Below, one piece after another: positions 12,532-19,866 of a stretch of 46,121 nucleotides of DNA. The first letter of the stretch is position 1; every line of letters begins with the position of its first letter. Under the pieces are notes generated by a model that searched no databases, was not told the origin of the DNA, and worked only from the letters and a program-made list of their open reading frames with translations. The stretch covers positions 1 through 46,121 of IMG/VR virus record IMGVR_UViG_3300033153_005115. The stretch is one strand, 5' to 3'. A program made the position numbers and the translations under genes. This stretch comes from a virus.

Positions 12532-12750
12532 ATGATTGAACATCAAGCAATTAAATGTGGGATGCAGTATGCTATTAGTCAAACAAAGCCAAGCACGATG
12601 TATCGTGTAAAGGGTAGTTATTCAATAGAACAGGCTAAATTAGTAATTGAGTTATGTGATAGGATCACTGATCTTGAAAAGAAGTTAGCTGAAAAACCTA
12701 AGACTAAAAAGATTATTCGTTATGTAGAAAGAAGAGATAAACGATGTTAA
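12532..12750 (+). CDS. Hypothetical protein, 72 aa
   Basis: Unrecognised 72-residue basic protein. It has an N-terminal part (EHQAIKCGMQYAISQ), a beta turn region (MYRVKGSYSIEQ), then a coiled-coil-like helix (AKLVIELCDRITDLEKKLAEK) and a basic end (RYVERRDKRC). AAGGTGAAAAATAATG precedes it. The phrase GMQYA recurs near the start of the next protein (LGMQYATENS), hinting that the two N-termini are related. Confidence 0.75.
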   Translation: MIEHQAIKCGMQYAISQTKPSTMYRVKGSYSIEQAKLVIELCDRITDLEKKLAEKPKTKKIIRYVERRDKRC

Positions 12751-12929
12751 TCTTCATTAAAGAATTAGGTATGCAATATGCTACTGAAAATTCTAAGCAT
12801 AAAAGAAAAATGGCTATATATGAATGTTCAGGGTGTGGTAAAAGAAAGAAACGCCCAATGAGTGTTATAAAAGCAGGTTATACGAATTGGTGCGTTGAAT
12901 GTGGAAATAAAGCAAAGAGGGGTAAGTAA
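12744..12929 (+). CDS. Zinc-ribbon protein, 61 aa
   Basis: The 61-aa protein has two CxxC knuckles, CSGC (residues 28-31) and CVEC (50-53), separated by a basic turn (GKRKKRPMSVIKAGYTNW). This is the zinc-binding half seen at the N-terminus of some phage HNH and homing endonucleases, but no HNH part follows. Met-23 (MAIYECSGCG) is an alternative start that would give a minimal ribbon. It overlaps the polymerase start (TAATG) by one base, so it may be a polymerase partner or a remnant of an endonuclease. Confidence 0.75.
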   Translation: MLIFIKELGMQYATENSKHKRKMAIYECSGCGKRKKRPMSVIKAGYTNWCVECGNKAKRGK

Positions 12930-14749
12930 TGAAAATAACAGAGTATGATATTGAAACTGCACCTAATCGTTGTATGGTTGGTTTCAAGGATCTCAAAACA
13001 GGCAAAATAAAGCAGTTTCAGTACAATGAAGGTAAGAGGATAGCCAAGTACATAAAGAAGCGTATTTTGGTTGGTTTCAACATACTAAACTATGATAACA
13101 TACTTCTTACAGGTATGTTACGTGGTAAAAATATGAATTGGCTATATACAACTTCAGTTGATCTTGTAGAAGGTGAAGGTAAACGGTGGGATTACCCAAG
13201 TGATATTAGAAATTCAATAGATTTAATTGAAGTTGCACAGGGTAAAGCATCATTGAAACTATATGGTTCAAGGCTCAATACAAAGAAACTTCAAGACCTT
13301 CCTTATGATCCACATAAAAAGCACACTAAGAAGATGTGGAAAAATGTAATGATATACAATGCAAATGACTTACAAATGACTGAGGAGTTGTACAATGAGT
13401 TGAAACCACAACTTGATATACGTGCTGATATTGGTAAGACATATGGTATTGATGTTATGAGTCGGTCTGATGCTCAGGTTGCAGAAGATGTATTTAAAAA
13501 GAAACTTGGTATTGCAAAGAAGCCTAAGATTGATAAACCTAAAGAGGTAAGATATGAAGCCCCTGCGTATATCAAATTTAAAAGCAAGGAACTGACTAAA
13601 CTAAAAGAAAAGTTTGAAAGCTCTGTTTATAAAATAGATCATAATACAGGTAAATTTAAACCACAGGAATGGTTGAAAGAGAAGATAATAATCGGTGGTG
13701 TTACATACACTATTGGTTATGGTGGTCTACACTCTAATGAAAAATCAATGGTGGTTAAAGGTGATCTTAAAAATGCTGATATTGCAAGTATGTACCCGTC
13801 ATTGATTATCAATTCAGGTAAGTTTCCAATACAGCTTGGTGCTGAATGGTTGAAGTTTTATAAACAGTTTCGTGATGAACGAATGAAAATAAAACACATT
13901 GACAAAGACTTGTCTGCCATGCTTAAAATTTTCCTCAACGGATCATATGGAAAACTCAACAGTGTTTACAGCATCTTGTATGCACCACATTTACTGCTTG
14001 ATACTACCATTACCGGTCAGCTAAGTTTGCTCATGGTGATTGAGAAGTTGACCGATGCAAAAATCAAAGTTGTGTCAGCTAACACAGATGGTGTTGAATA
14101 TGTTGATAAAACTAACAAAGGTATGAAGATCATTGATAAGCTTGGTAAGAAAATGAATCTTGAATGGGAACACGCTTCATATAAGGCATTATATGCCCGT
14201 GATGTTAACTCATACATTGCCATTTATGATGATCATGCTAAGAGCAAGGGTTTCTATTCAGAGCCAAAAATTGACAAGAATAATGAGTATCAGATAGTCA
14301 TAGAAGCAATACGTGAGTTCTTACTTAATGGTAAGTCTATGAAGAAAACGATTAAGAAGTGTAAAGATCCTGCAAAGTTCTGTGTTTCCCGTCAAGTGAC
14401 AGGTGGTGCATTGTGGAGTCCTGAAACATACCCTGATACTGAAGAGTATGAGAACTATATAAAACGTGTGCCATTTAAACAAAACAAGGCACTTGAAAAA
14501 CGTAACGATGATTACAAAAAGCAGTTTGTATTAGCAGAATCAGATAAGTGGTACGTTGGTAAAGTTGTGAGGTATTACTACGCTAAAGATGGTAAGCCGA
14601 TGTTCTATAAGAAGTCAGGTAACAGAGTGCCAAAGTCAGATGGGTGTCACCCTATGATGCAGTTAACCGAAACACTACCAAAGGATATTGATTATAAAAA
14701 ATACATATCTTTGGCAGAAATACATTTAAAGGAGTTAGGTTATGAGTGA
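12929..14749 (+). CDS. Family B-like DNA polymerase with 3'-5' exonuclease
   Basis: A 606-aa polymerase. Exonuclease motifs: EYDIET (D7, E9), FNILNYDN (50-57) and YNANDLQM (143-150). Polymerase motifs: ADIASMYPSLI (motif A, D284), KIFLNGSYGK (motif B, K333 to Y340) and SANTDGVEY (motif C, D387). Motif C has TDG in place of the usual DTDS, and the exonuclease part is short. It lacks an obvious terminal-protein-priming insertion, and the presence of a phage primase-helicase argues for RNA- or DNA-primed synthesis. AGGGGTAAGTAATG gives the start. It is the core replicase, acting with the SSB, the helicases and the nearby nucleases. Confidence 0.88.
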   Translation: MKITEYDIETAPNRCMVGFKDLKTGKIKQFQYNEGKRIAKYIKKRILVGFNILNYDNILLTGMLRGKNMNWLYTTSVDLVEGEGKRWDYPSDIRNSIDLIEVAQGKASLKLYGSRLNTKKLQDLPYDPHKKHTKKMWKNVMIYNANDLQMTEELYNELKPQLDIRADIGKTYGIDVMSRSDAQVAEDVFKKKLGIAKKPKIDKPKEVRYEAPAYIKFKSKELTKLKEKFESSVYKIDHNTGKFKPQEWLKEKIIIGGVTYTIGYGGLHSNEKSMVVKGDLKNADIASMYPSLIINSGKFPIQLGAEWLKFYKQFRDERMKIKHIDKDLSAMLKIFLNGSYGKLNSVYSILYAPHLLLDTTITGQLSLLMVIEKLTDAKIKVVSANTDGVEYVDKTNKGMKIIDKLGKKMNLEWEHASYKALYARDVNSYIAIYDDHAKSKGFYSEPKIDKNNEYQIVIEAIREFLLNGKSMKKTIKKCKDPAKFCVSRQVTGGALWSPETYPDTEEYENYIKRVPFKQNKALEKRNDDYKKQFVLAESDKWYVGKVVRYYYAKDGKPMFYKKSGNRVPKSDGCHPMMQLTETLPKDIDYKKYISLAEIHLKELGYE

Positions 14750-14852
14750 AGGTGAGTTTATAGTTTCTTGGATTGTTGGATCAATAGTGATCTTAGGTGT
14801 GAGTAAAATAATATTAGTAATTAGTGATTGGAGAAAATCATGTTTCAAATAG
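14742..14852 (+). CDS. Small membrane protein, 36 aa
   Basis: A 36-codon frame overlaps the end of the polymerase gene by 8 bp and the next gene by 13 bp. A strong AAAGGAGTTAGGTTATG precedes the start. A short acidic N-terminus (MSEGEF) is followed by one membrane helix (IVSWIVGSIVILGVSKIILVI) and a basic tail (DWRKSCFK). Function unknown; small membrane peptides in early operons are common and poorly understood. Confidence 0.7.
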   Translation: MSEGEFIVSWIVGSIVILGVSKIILVISDWRKSCFK

Positions 14853-15070
14853 CAATAAACGGTATCATAGTGAGTAATCTTAAACCTGTTAAAAAGGTGA
14901 GAACCATATCAATAAAAACAGGTGGTGGTTATTTAATACTGCCTAGAAAACAAGCACAGAACATAGTTGATTATATTTTTAAAGCTGTTCAAAAATGCAA
15001 AGGTGCGATTATTTTCAATGGTGTTATAGTTGAAAAGAAGAGTGTTAAATACATGAATTTAGGAGTGTAG
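14840..15070 (+). CDS. Hypothetical protein, 76 aa
   Basis: Start chosen at ATG 14840, which has TGGAG at good spacing; a TTG 12 bp upstream would lie inside that site. The 76-aa protein is basic and beta-rich (MFQIAINGIIVSNLKPVKKVRTISIKTG, then GGYLILPRK), with a helix (KQAQNIVDYIFKAVQKCKG) and a last beta pair (AIIFNGVIVEKKS). It ends one base before the start of the exonuclease gene. No family is recognised. Confidence 0.78.
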   Translation: MFQIAINGIIVSNLKPVKKVRTISIKTGGGYLILPRKQAQNIVDYIFKAVQKCKGAIIFNGVIVEKKSVKYMNLGV

Positions 15071-15071
15071 T

Positions 15072-15635
15072 ATGAAGTTTTTATATTTAGATTGTGAAAC
15101 AACGGGGCTTGATCCTGACATTCATGGAGTGTTACAGGTAGCGTGTATAGTGACTGAAGGTGAGACAATAACAAAAGCAAAAGAGATTGGTAGGTTAGAT
15201 GTTCTTTTTAATCCAAAGTCTATTGGTTGTAAGATTGATAAGGGTGCATTAGAGATCAATGGTCATAAGAAAAAGGCTATTAAAAAGTACCCTAAACATA
15301 CGTTTAAAACACTACTTAGTTTCTTTAGAAAGCACATCAACCCTTATGATAAAGAAGATAAGTTTATTGTAGTTGGTCAGAACGTTAAGTTTGATGTAGA
15401 GTTTTTACATGGTTGGGCTAAACGTGAAGGGTTTGAATTTATGGGGTCATACGTTGATTGGAGAGTTATTGACACATTGGTACTTGCAAGGTTAGAGTAC
15501 GCTCTTGGTAACATCAACCCACCTGATTTTAAACTTGGTACATTGTGTATGGAGTATGGGATTGATGAGCCTGATCACAATGCAATGACAGACATTATTG
15601 CTACTAAAAAACTGTTAATGAAGATGTTAAAGTAA
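15072..15635 (+). CDS. DEDDh 3'-5' exonuclease (DnaQ-like)
   Basis: A 187-aa exonuclease of the DnaQ/epsilon type. ExoI is LDCETTGLD (D7, E9), ExoII QNVKFDVEFL (D108), and ExoIII-epsilon DHNAMTD (H169, D174), so all four acidic residues and the His are present. The start follows TTAGGAGTGTAGTATG. As the polymerase already has its own exonuclease motifs, this stand-alone enzyme may degrade ssDNA ends, work in recombination or scavenge host DNA, rather than proofread. It is followed by a short AT-rich spacer with a promoter. Confidence 0.9.
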   Translation: MKFLYLDCETTGLDPDIHGVLQVACIVTEGETITKAKEIGRLDVLFNPKSIGCKIDKGALEINGHKKKAIKKYPKHTFKTLLSFFRKHINPYDKEDKFIVVGQNVKFDVEFLHGWAKREGFEFMGSYVDWRVIDTLVLARLEYALGNINPPDFKLGTLCMEYGIDEPDHNAMTDIIATKKLLMKMLK

Positions 15636-15639
15636 ATTT

Positions 15640-15658
15640 AAGTTTATTTAACTATAAT
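15640..15658 (+). promoter_or_regulatory. Internal rightward promoter
   Basis: AAGTTTATTTAACTATAAT contains a perfect -10 TATAAT at 15653-15658. It resembles the AAGTTTAYC-N6-ATACT element at 3697, 3718 and 42244. It lies in the only spacer (45 bp) between the exonuclease and the 85-aa gene and would boost the distal part of the early block. Confidence 0.45.
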
Positions 15659-15680
15659 TTTAATTATAAAGGATTCAAAA

Positions 15681-15938
15681 ATGAGTTGGTATATCAGTAA
15701 AGATGAAATAGACGATGGAACTGCTGTTGGTCAATGGCAGGGTGATGAATATACATTGGAAGAATGTAAAGAGAATTGTTCCATTGCTTTCAGAATGTTG
15801 GATGATGATAGGGAAATTTATTATCATGGTAAAAGCTCAGATTCAAGCTCTTTTGATCCATTAGATAATTTTGGTACACCAAATGCAGGGTGTACTGAGA
15901 TTCAATACTATGAGTCAGGTAAGTGGGTGACGTTATGA
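15681..15938 (+). CDS. Hypothetical acidic protein, 85 aa
   Basis: Unrecognised 85-residue protein, acidic and rich in Asp, Ser and Tyr. It begins SWYISKDEIDDGTAVGQWQG and later has a beta-rich part (IYYHGKSSDSS; TEIQYYESGKWVTL). Two Cys (CKENC, residues 29-33) may form a disulfide or bind metal. AAAGGATTCAAAAATG gives a strong start. Its stop overlaps the next start (ATGA). The acidic, Trp-rich look is consistent with a DNA-mimic or inhibitor protein, but this is speculative. Confidence 0.8.
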   Translation: MSWYISKDEIDDGTAVGQWQGDEYTLEECKENCSIAFRMLDDDREIYYHGKSSDSSSFDPLDNFGTPNAGCTEIQYYESGKWVTL

Positions 15939-16774
15939 GTAAAAAAAGAATGATTGCACATGATGCTGACTACCTTATCTTTATGTGTACTGAAAGTAAA
16001 GCGGTTAAAACAGGTGGGTTTAAAGCAGAGGGTGGTGGTAGTGTTAAAGGTAAAAAATACAAAGAACCACTAAAACCATACAAAAATAAACTTAAACGTT
16101 TGATACAAGATGTTGAGGATTCATTCTCTGCAACTTTTGTTGGTCAGGTTAAAGGCATTAAACCAATTTTTTCTGATCCAAACGGCAACTTCCGATATGA
16201 TATATACCCTGAATATAAAGGTGAGCGTCCTGAACGTACAAAACTGTTTTATAGGTTGCGTAAATGGGCTTTAAAAAAATATGGTTATGTTAAAGGTGTT
16301 GAAGCAGATGATGAGGTTGCGTACCTTGTAGGTGTAAAAGGGTGGTTCGGTGCTTCAATGGATAAAGATTTGTGGAGAGGCGTTGCAGGTGATTGGTTAA
16401 ATGTCCATTATATGAGTATGAGTTTTGTCAACACTTCAGAAGGTGAAGCGAGAAACTTCAACCTCATTCAAACATTGATGGGTGATCCCACTGATAACAT
16501 TAAAGCCCTTCCAAAAAAAGATGGTGATCCAATGATACCTGTAGCCAATTTACCAAAAGGGCAAAGACAACCGTTTAAGGTGACTGAGAAGATTGCTATT
16601 GAACTGTTGGATAAGTTTGGTTGGAGTGATGAGGGCGTACTTGCAGTTTTTAAAAGCAAGGGTTTTGGTGAGAAAGAAAGAACCCTTAATCGTAGATTGA
16701 TTGGTATGGATCAGTACCATCCAAAAAAAGGAGTACGTTTATGGACTCCAAAAAATAAAAAGGACATGAAATGA
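15935..16774 (+). CDS. 5'-3' exonuclease / flap endonuclease (T7 gp6-like)
   Basis: Start placed at ATG 15935, overlapping the upstream stop (ATGA); an in-frame GTG 12 bp earlier is less likely. The 279-aa protein has the 5' nuclease metal-binding pattern: HDADYL (D10, D12), a helical arch with YPEYKGERPERTK, VEADDEVA (E123, D125, D126), SMDKDL (D143, D145) and LMGDPTDNI (D184, D187). The C-terminal helix-hairpin region is short. It probably removes RNA primers and processes DNA ends beside the polymerase. Confidence 0.88.
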   Translation: MSKKRMIAHDADYLIFMCTESKAVKTGGFKAEGGGSVKGKKYKEPLKPYKNKLKRLIQDVEDSFSATFVGQVKGIKPIFSDPNGNFRYDIYPEYKGERPERTKLFYRLRKWALKKYGYVKGVEADDEVAYLVGVKGWFGASMDKDLWRGVAGDWLNVHYMSMSFVNTSEGEARNFNLIQTLMGDPTDNIKALPKKDGDPMIPVANLPKGQRQPFKVTEKIAIELLDKFGWSDEGVLAVFKSKGFGEKERTLNRRLIGMDQYHPKKGVRLWTPKNKKDMK

Positions 16775-17037
16775 GAAAAGAGTTGGGTGACGAAATATTT
16801 GGGGTGATTTTTATCATCATTGTAGGTGTTGGGTTAACTGTGTTTTCATACACACAACGATATGTTGAAAACACATACACCAATACAGCAAAAAAAGGCA
16901 TCATTTGGACTAGAAGTATTGATTTAAAACAATACAAGGTGATAGGTGATGGATCAGGGTTATTTGGTGAGTATACGTTGGTCACACGATCAATGACTCA
17001 GGGTAAAGATGAAGCAACAACAATATATAAGGATTAA
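16771..17037 (+). CDS. Membrane protein, 88 aa
   Basis: The 88-aa protein starts with a short basic segment (MRKELGDE) followed by one membrane helix (IFGVIFIIIVGVGLTVFSY, residues 9-27). A soluble domain follows, rich in Thr and Tyr (QRYVENTYTNTAKKG...YKVIGDGSGLFGEYTLVTRS). The start overlaps the nuclease stop (ATGA), so it is translationally coupled. A periplasmic domain anchored in the inner membrane is likely. Function unknown. Confidence 0.78.
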   Translation: MRKELGDEIFGVIFIIIVGVGLTVFSYTQRYVENTYTNTAKKGIIWTRSIDLKQYKVIGDGSGLFGEYTLVTRSMTQGKDEATTIYKD

Positions 17038-17040
17038 ATT

Positions 17041-17853
17041 ATGAAGAAAAAGTACATATTGATCGGTCATAAGAAAAAACAGGGTAAAGATACATTTGCA
17101 AAGATGTTGAAAGAACATTTAGGTGATGCTGAGATCTTCTCTTTCGCTGACCCAATGCGTGAGATATTTGCTCAAATGTTAGGCACTACTGTAGAAAAGC
17201 TCAAAGAAGCTTACAACAAAGATGAAGACCTGCGTGATGCACTTAAAGCATTGGGTAACGGTAAGATGATTGAGTATTTTGGTGAGCAGGTTTGGAGAGA
17301 TATTCTTATTAAACGTGCTGAAGCTTCCGATGCTGAATATATTATCATGCCTGACTTCAGATTTTTGAGAGAACATATCAAAGGTGCTACTACAATCAAT
17401 GTGGTTAGGGATAATAATACTACAGACACGCACCAATCTGAAACAGAACTTGATGACTATGATTATGACATTAGAGTGCTTAATGATTCAAGTTTAGAGT
17501 CATTACATAAAAGTGCTTTAGAAATATGTGGGTATATTACAGCTAAAGAGAAAACACTATCCCATGCGTTTGATACATATTCTTACGCATTGGGTGGTTT
17601 CATGGATATATTTAAAAACATGGCAAATCAACCTGATAATGGTTATGCAAGAGGTGGTTTTATAAACGAACATGATGCTATGTTAGATCGTAGCGATCTC
17701 GATGAGTTTTTAAAAGAGGGTGATGAAAGTTATGAGAACCTTCTCAAAGATGATGAGCATCAAGAGAACATAGATAAGTTACATCATGGCGATAAACTAA
17801 TATGTAATGTGTTTATTGATGGTGAATTTGTTGGCAAAGTTAAACTAAATTAA
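17041..17853 (+). CDS. Deoxynucleoside monophosphate kinase-like protein with C-terminal extension
   Basis: The N-terminal 170 residues match the phage dNMP kinase family (T4 gp1-like): a P-loop GHKKKQGKDT (9-18), then FADPMREIFAQMLG, a YFGEQVWRD motif (about 80-88), MPDFRFLREH and INVVRDN (nucleotide and substrate contacts). This enzyme makes dNDPs from dNMPs for DNA synthesis. Residues about 170-270 have no match I know; they include DNGYARGGFINEHDAML and an acidic DLDEFLKEGDESYENLLKDDE, and end IDGEFVGKVKLN. The extension could be a fused second domain or a binding tail. The 3-bp spacing from the upstream gene keeps it in the early operon. Confidence 0.83.
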   Translation: MKKKYILIGHKKKQGKDTFAKMLKEHLGDAEIFSFADPMREIFAQMLGTTVEKLKEAYNKDEDLRDALKALGNGKMIEYFGEQVWRDILIKRAEASDAEYIIMPDFRFLREHIKGATTINVVRDNNTTDTHQSETELDDYDYDIRVLNDSSLESLHKSALEICGYITAKEKTLSHAFDTYSYALGGFMDIFKNMANQPDNGYARGGFINEHDAMLDRSDLDEFLKEGDESYENLLKDDEHQENIDKLHHGDKLICNVFIDGEFVGKVKLN

Positions 17854-17863
17854 AGGAGTAATT

Positions 17864-18016
17864 ATGGCTGAGACAAAGAAAAAAGCAGTAGTGCCAAAGA
17901 TGATCAGTATTCGTGAGGATCAGTATGACCGTCTTGTGGTAATAGCAAGGAAAGAGGATCGTAGTATAAGAGGTGTGCTTCAACGTATGCTTGATATGTA
18001 TGAAGGTAAGAAGTAA
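17864..18016 (+). CDS. Ribbon-helix-helix protein, 50 aa
   Basis: A 50-codon frame from ATG 17864 with AAAGGAGTAATTATG, ending in TAATG overlap with the next gene. After a basic tail (ETKKKAVVPK) come a strand MISIREDQ, helix YDRLVVIARKED and helix RSIRGVLQRMLDMYEGKK, the ribbon-helix-helix (Arc/MetJ/CopG) layout. As a second such regulator, near the end of the early block, it is a candidate switch to late transcription and a possible binder of the palindromes in the late promoters. The binding assignment is inference. Confidence 0.78.
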   Translation: MAETKKKAVVPKMISIREDQYDRLVVIARKEDRSIRGVLQRMLDMYEGKK

Positions 18017-18285
18017 TGTGTGAAGTATTAGATGAAATACTCATCATTGCTAAAAAAGCATTAGCCACAGCAGAAAGTGAGGTGGTTGATGCTAAGGTTG
18101 AAACTATAAACAAAGGCTTCATCAGTATTGGTGGTAGTCTTGATAGTATCATTCTGTTGTGTGAGGACAAGAAAGTTGATCCTCACAAGGATAATATGGA
18201 TAGGGGGGGAAGACACTCCATTGCAGGTCACATGAATGATCCATCAGAAACACAAAAAGATGCGTTTGATGCTGAATCTGATTAA
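18016..18285 (+). CDS. Hypothetical protein, 89 aa
   Basis: The 89-aa protein has a helical N-terminal half (MCEVLDEILIIAKKALATAESEVVDAKVETINKGF), then a short Gly-rich, hydrophobic part (ISIGGSLDSIILLCED), and a polar C-terminal tail with several His and Asp. AAGGTAAGAAGTAATG is the start site, in the end of the regulator gene. Function unknown. Confidence 0.77.
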   Translation: MCEVLDEILIIAKKALATAESEVVDAKVETINKGFISIGGSLDSIILLCEDKKVDPHKDNMDRGGRHSIAGHMNDPSETQKDAFDAESD

Positions 18286-18382
18286 GTGGTTATTTAGACC
18301 AAAACACAACTACACACCACCACCTATGATTAAAGCACACGGTGGTGGTATATATGGATATAAGTTTTATATAGGTGATTAA
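18269..18382 (+). CDS. Small basic protein, 37 aa
   Basis: A 37-codon frame from ATG 18269 to TAA 18382, overlapping the upstream gene by 17 bp and ending just before the next start. The sequence begins MLNLIKWLFRPKHNYT, then PPP and GGG runs whose codons form a 9-bp inverted repeat, and ends IYGYKFYIGD. The ribosome binding site is weak. It fills an otherwise empty 98-bp gap, which supports it; it remains uncertain. Confidence 0.5.
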   Translation: MLNLIKWLFRPKHNYTPPPMIKAHGGGIYGYKFYIGD

Positions 18383-18383
18383 A

Positions 18384-18656
18384 ATGACTACTAGAGAAGA
18401 GATATTAGAGTTAGTTGATAATTGTTTCCATGCCTATGCTTCATCATATAGAAACGATGCTAGAGAGTATGCAATAGAATTAATGGATGGTGTTGAAAGT
18501 AGAACATGTGATAATTGTGTAAATTATCATACATCAGAGGCTATTACCTTAGCTGATGGTGAGGCTTTTTGCTATGCTGATGTTGAAAGTACGGATATTG
18601 GTACAGTCCTCGCAACTTTTGGGTGTAATAAATTTAAAATGAAACACGGTTCTTAA
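18384..18656 (+). CDS. Cys-rich (putative zinc-binding) protein, 90 aa
   Basis: I choose ATG 18384 (preceded by AGGTGATTAAAATG) over a GTG 9 bp upstream. The 90-aa protein has a helical N-terminal part (REEILELVDNCFHAYASSYRNDAREYAIELM) and a Cys cluster: CDNCVNYH (residues 44-51), a further Cys at about 66 and CNKF near the end. The spacing suggests a small zinc knuckle. It is the last rightward gene and its 3' end overlaps the converging endolysin gene by 23 bp, so transcription must collide or terminate here. Confidence 0.77.
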   Translation: MTTREEILELVDNCFHAYASSYRNDAREYAIELMDGVESRTCDNCVNYHTSEAITLADGEAFCYADVESTDIGTVLATFGCNKFKMKHGS

Positions 18657-19182
18657 ACCAACCAAACATAAACCTCTCATCCTTCTCTCTTCTCTCTGCA
18701 AGTGTTACATAAAAAGCACCTTGTAGAGAGTTTAACATATTAAATAAAACCTCTTCACCGTCACCACCCCTAACATAAAAATAAGAAGTCAGTGCCTTGA
18801 TTGTTTTAGAACCTATCTGTCCATCAACAACCACATCACCATAATAATTCTGACGGTTATTTAAAACATTCAAAGATCTTTGTAAGAATCTACCGGCACG
18901 TCCTGTTCCCATATTTACACCTGTATCAGCTAACTCTTCAGCTACCCTCTCTGATAGATCTTCTATATCATCAAGTTTTAATTTATCCCAATACATTTTT
19001 GAATAGATCATATAAGCATAGTCTTTGGTTAGATTTTTAATCTTACCTTTGAAACCATAAACCCTTGCAGTGTTTTTAGTGATACCATATTTAGTTTCAC
19101 CACCTGAATCAGAAGGATCATTTACATATCCACCCTCAATTCTTATTATCTCTTTAATTATTTTTTTCTTTAATTCACTCAT
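18634..19182 (-). CDS. Endolysin, GH108 N-acetylmuramidase
   Basis: The 182-aa protein carries the GH108 motif EGGYVNDPSDSGGETKYGIT (residues 16-35; catalytic E16). This is followed by helices to residue 105 and a C-terminal peptidoglycan-binding-3-type part (VVVDGQIGSKTIKAL, about 118-132; FYVTLAERREKDERF). It cleaves the glycan backbone of peptidoglycan. There is no signal peptide, so it needs the holin for release. AGGAGTTTTCAAGATG is a strong start. It is the last gene of the leftward late operon, after holin and spanins. Confidence 0.92.
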   Translation of the reverse strand: MSELKKKIIKEIIRIEGGYVNDPSDSGGETKYGITKNTARVYGFKGKIKNLTKDYAYMIYSKMYWDKLKLDDIEDLSERVAEELADTGVNMGTGRAGRFLQRSLNVLNNRQNYYGDVVVDGQIGSKTIKALTSYFYVRGGDGEEVLFNMLNSLQGAFYVTLAERREKDERFMFGWFKNRVSF

Positions 19183-19466
19183 CTTGAAAACTCCTCATTG
19201 AATTTCTCATTTTGCTTTTCATAAAAGGTTATGTTGTGTATTCTTTTCTGAGAAGCCTTAGATGCCCCGTGAAGCTCTTTTTTGTTCACTTTGTAGTATG
19301 TGTTGTCTAAAGTGCTAAAGTCTTTGATTTCGTATGGTTCTATGTGGTAGAGAGTCTTTAATCGTGGTACTTTTGATTTAACATACACTTTCTTAGGTTC
19401 ACATGGTTCAGGATCACTACAAGCATTAAAAAATAAGCTTATCGCTAACAATAGTGTTATTCGCAT
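19179..19466 (-). CDS. o-spanin-like outer-membrane lipoprotein (Rz1 role)
   Basis: Start set at ATG 19466, which has AAAGGAATTGCAG before it. The 95-aa product has a short hydrophobic signal (MRITLLLAISLFFNAC) with Cys-16 as the likely lipidation site, followed by SDPEPCEPKKV and a polar domain. The gene overlaps the i-spanin gene by 41 bp in another frame, the arrangement of Rz/Rz1 pairs. At lysis, o-spanin and i-spanin join to fuse the inner and outer membranes. At 95 aa it is longer than most Rz1 proteins. The assignment rests on lipobox and overlap. Confidence 0.75.
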   Translation of the reverse strand: MRITLLLAISLFFNACSDPEPCEPKKVYVKSKVPRLKTLYHIEPYEIKDFSTLDNTYYKVNKKELHGASKASQKRIHNITFYEKQNEKFNEEFSR

Positions 19467-19707
19467 CTGCAATTCCTTTAAAGTATGATTCAAACCCTGT
19501 TATCCTATTATCTTCCATGAGTTGTACTATCTGAACGCTAAGATTATTAATAGTTATTTCTTTGGCTTTGTTATCGTGCCGTGCTGTTTTCAACTGTTTT
19601 TCTAAATTATCAATAACATGATAATGCCAACTATACAAACTATAAGAGAATAAACTAACCACACACAATGTAACCCCTGCATATAAATATCCTTTAACCC
19701 CTAACAT
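19426..19707 (-). CDS. i-spanin-like protein (Rz role)
   Basis: Start set at ATG 19707 (AGGTGGGAATTATG). The 93-aa protein has an N-terminal membrane helix (LYAGVTLCVVSLFSYSLYSW, residues 8-27) and a periplasmic coiled coil (NLEKQLKTARHDNKAKEITINNLSVQIVQLMED, about 35-67). This matches inner-membrane spanins. It overlaps the lipoprotein gene downstream and lies between holin and endolysin in the leftward cassette. Confidence 0.75.
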   Translation of the reverse strand: MLGVKGYLYAGVTLCVVSLFSYSLYSWHYHVIDNLEKQLKTARHDNKAKEITINNLSVQIVQLMEDNRITGFESYFKGIADANNTIVSDKLIF

Positions 19708-19774
19708 AATTCCCACCTATAACCACCTGCCGTTTTCCTTTTTTCGTTCTCTTGTATTTTAAATATTTTGTCAT
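19694..19774 (-). CDS. Possible basic peptide, 26 aa
   Basis: A 26-codon frame overlaps the stop of the 31-aa membrane gene (ATGA) and runs 14 bp into the i-spanin gene. It is strikingly basic (KYLKYKRTKKGKRQVV). It has no ribosome binding site of its own and would need re-initiation. Its only other support is that it fills the gap exactly. It may be the untranslated leader of the spanin gene. Confidence 0.3.
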   Translation of the reverse strand: MTKYLKYKRTKKGKRQVVIGGNYVRG

Positions 19775-19866
19775 GGAACAACACATCTTGCAAAATCTTC
19801 ACCAAATAAATATAATGCCATGAACGCTGTAAACACTACACCAACTATAAAATTATTCCACATCAT
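19771..19866 (-). CDS. Small membrane protein in lysis cassette, 31 aa
   Basis: A 31-codon frame with an excellent start (AAAGGAGAACATGATG) overlapping the holin gene end by 14 bp. It encodes MMWNN, one membrane helix (FIVGVVFTAFMALYLFG) and a short tail (EDFARCVVP). Its place between holin and spanins suggests a second holin-like or antiholin peptide. No family is recognised. Confidence 0.62.
   Translation of the reverse strand: MMWNNFIVGVVFTAFMALYLFGEDFARCVVP

Noticed and set aside
12503-12532. Nine-codon frame MVKFIEGEK between two early genes
   Set aside because: Too short to support. It overlaps the 12503 stop and mostly consists of the next gene's ribosome binding site region; at most a leader peptide.
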